Assembly (NCBI RefSeq): GCF_900113375.1
Contig: NZ_FOPC01000012.1
Location: 1-64,000, forward strand
Length of the DNA stretch: 64,000 nt
Direction: 5' to 3'
Source of the DNA: Algoriphagus hitonicola
GTDB taxonomy: Bacteria; Bacteroidota; Bacteroidia; Cytophagales; Cyclobacteriaceae
Part shown: positions 62,996 through 64,000 of the stretch, in pieces
Layout of the letters: every line of letters starts with the position of its first letter
Position numbering within the stretch: position 1 is the stretch's first letter
The notes under the pieces: model-generated
Databases searched by the model: none
The model's input: the letters and a program-made list of their open reading frames with translations, nothing else
What the model was told of the DNA's origin: nothing
Program-made: the position numbers and the translations under genes

Positions 62996-63613
62996 ATGAA
63001 ATCCAACCATATCATTTTAATTTTTGTCTCTGTGGTCATTTTGGCTGCTATCACTTATACCTTGACGAGTGCTGAGGACCCGGAGACCTATATCGAAAAA
63101 ATCGAAGCTGAGCGGGATCGACAGTACAAATTCGTCCGATACAATATCGAATCTCCACTGACTGAGGAACAAAAGCGGGAGTTTAAGGAATTGAATTTTT
63201 ATCCCATCGATCCCGCATATAAAGTCCGGGCGCGATTGATTCCCGTAGAAGATAAAAAGGTTCGTGAGCTTCCCATGACCGATGGGACTGAGGAGCGCTA
63301 TATCGAGCATGCTTTTGCCGAATTTGAATTGGGAGGCAAAACCAATCGCTTACTTTTGCTCCAAGCCATGGACGAACCGGATAAGCGGAATTTCTTTTTG
63401 GCTTTTGCGGACGATACCAGTGGTGGAGAGACTTACGGAGGTGGTCGCTACATCAATGCCCGTCAGGATGGTAAAAATAGCATCGCGATTGATTTCAATC
63501 TTGCCTACAATCCCTATTGCGCTTACAATCCCGACTATGCCTGTCCGTTGCCACCGAGAGAAAATTTACTGGAGATCCCGATTGAGGCTGGGGAGAAAAA
63601 TTATAAGGAATAG
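62996..63613 (+). CDS. DUF1684 protein
   Basis: This is a 205-residue protein with an N-terminal hydrophobic anchor or signal (IILIFVSVVILAAITYTL). DUF1684 hallmarks: TYGGGRYINA and LAYNPYCAYNPDYACPLPP. Function unknown; likely periplasmic or membrane-anchored. Confidence 0.92.
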   Translation: MKSNHIILIFVSVVILAAITYTLTSAEDPETYIEKIEAERDRQYKFVRYNIESPLTEEQKREFKELNFYPIDPAYKVRARLIPVEDKKVRELPMTDGTEERYIEHAFAEFELGGKTNRLLLLQAMDEPDKRNFFLAFADDTSGGETYGGGRYINARQDGKNSIAIDFNLAYNPYCAYNPDYACPLPPRENLLEIPIEAGEKNYKE

Positions 63614-63636
63614 GCTTTAGCCTCATCTAAAAGCGT

Positions 63637-63644
63637 TAAATTTG
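63637..63644 (+). promoter_or_regulatory. Bacteroidota -7 element before pheT
   Basis: TAAATTTG fits TAnnTTTG; no TTG at the usual distance. Lies 83 nt before the ATG. Confidence 0.4.
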
Positions 63645-63726
63645 TGATCGTTTAAGTGTAAAATCAAGGGTTTTCGAACCCTTTTTCTTTAGATAAGGTC
63701 CGGAAAGTACCGAATTGCTGTTTACT

Positions 63727-64000
63727 ATGAAAATCTCAATCAACCGATTAAAAAAATACATTGCTCTGACCGAATCCCCGGAAGAGATTGCCGCACTGTT
63801 GACCCAGTCAGGCTTGGAAGTGGAAGGAATCGAAGAATTTATTTCGATACCTGGAGCGTTGGAGGGAATTGTAATCGGAGAAGTGCTAACCTGTACCAAG
63901 CACCCGGATGCGGATAAATTAAGCCTCACTACGGTGGATATCGGGGCAGGAGAGCCTTCGCAAATTGTATGTGGCGCATCGAATGTAGCTGCCGGTCAGA
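63727..64000 (+). CDS. pheT: Phenylalanyl-tRNA synthetase beta subunit (partial, runs off the window)
   Basis: From ATG 63727 the N-terminal 91 residues are visible: MKISINRLKKYIALTESPEE, LLTQSGLEVEGIEEF, GIVIGEVLTCTKHPDADKLS and IVCGASNVAAGQ. This is the usual PheT start, including the tRNA-binding (EMAP-like) domain with HPDADKL. The rest lies beyond the window. Confidence 0.95.
   Translation, partial: MKISINRLKKYIALTESPEEIAALLTQSGLEVEGIEEFISIPGALEGIVIGEVLTCTKHPDADKLSLTTVDIGAGEPSQIVCGASNVAAGQ

Overview
The window looks like chromosome from a member of the Bacteroidota, most likely Cytophagales/Cyclobacteriaceae (Algoriphagus-like). This is an inference from three things. Several housekeeping genes have Bacteroidota promoters (TTG about 20 nt upstream of TAnnTTTG). 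The families are typical of the phylum: DUF349, a 6-bladed beta-propeller lipoprotein, DUF2795, a four-helix-bundle 23S-IVP protein and LytS/LytTR pairs. The lipoproteins and outer-membrane proteins are of Bacteroidota type.

Positions 1-24300 are accessory DNA, with every protein gene on the + strand except a partial IS3-family transposase at the left edge. Region A (1-4382) is the right end of one island: an IS, the C-terminal half of an HsdS it has separated from its N-terminus, a PD-(D/E)XK-type protein, HsdM and a putative AbiC-like membrane protein. It ends in a degenerate tRNA-Leu 3' end. Region B (about 4596-23935, 19.3 kb) is a second island inserted in the 3' end of tRNA-Leu(CAA). 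Its ends share a 14-bp T-arm repeat. It starts with a tyrosine integrase and ends with a module that resembles a phage satellite: small terminase subunit, unknown gene, HTH/AlpA-like regulator, unknown gene, Rep-like protein, then a second AbiC-like gene. Between these lies defence-type cargo: two unknown proteins, an MmeI/YeeA-like methyltransferase, an AlbA_2/GHKL regulator, an SF2 helicase, a GIY-YIG nuclease, a pentapeptide-repeat protein and a KAP-like P-loop NTPase. The two islands share their last gene, a 20-bp repeat, a terminator and a tRNA 3' fragment, so they look like relatives stacked at one att site. Upstream of the intact tRNA (24001-24289) are three tandem copies of the tRNA-Leu 5' half carrying palindromic inserts.

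Positions 24375-64000 are ordinary core chromosome. In order they hold: a monooxygenase-fold protein and a SAM hydrolase (-); PhoH, GNAT, an outer-membrane protein, ComEC, enoyl-CoA hydratase, RecQ, NUDIX, thioesterase, TPR lipoprotein, Sua5 and Pgk (+); the rplM-rpsI-rpsB-tsf ribosomal operon (-); RluA, a lipoprotein and a PhoR/PhoB-like two-component pair (-); a DUF3108 protein (-); RecA (+); a MacB-like permease (-); QueA, IspD, a LiaF-like protein and a LytS/LytTR pair (+); DUF2795 and DUF349 (-); EttA (+); a patch with a beta-propeller lipoprotein, a small secreted protein and two broken small membrane genes; a metallophosphoesterase (-); an aminotransferase (+); a four-helix-bundle protein and a zinc phospholipase-like protein (-); rpsT, RadC, a DUF1684 protein and the start of pheT (+). 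Convergent pairs are mostly separated by clear hairpin terminators.
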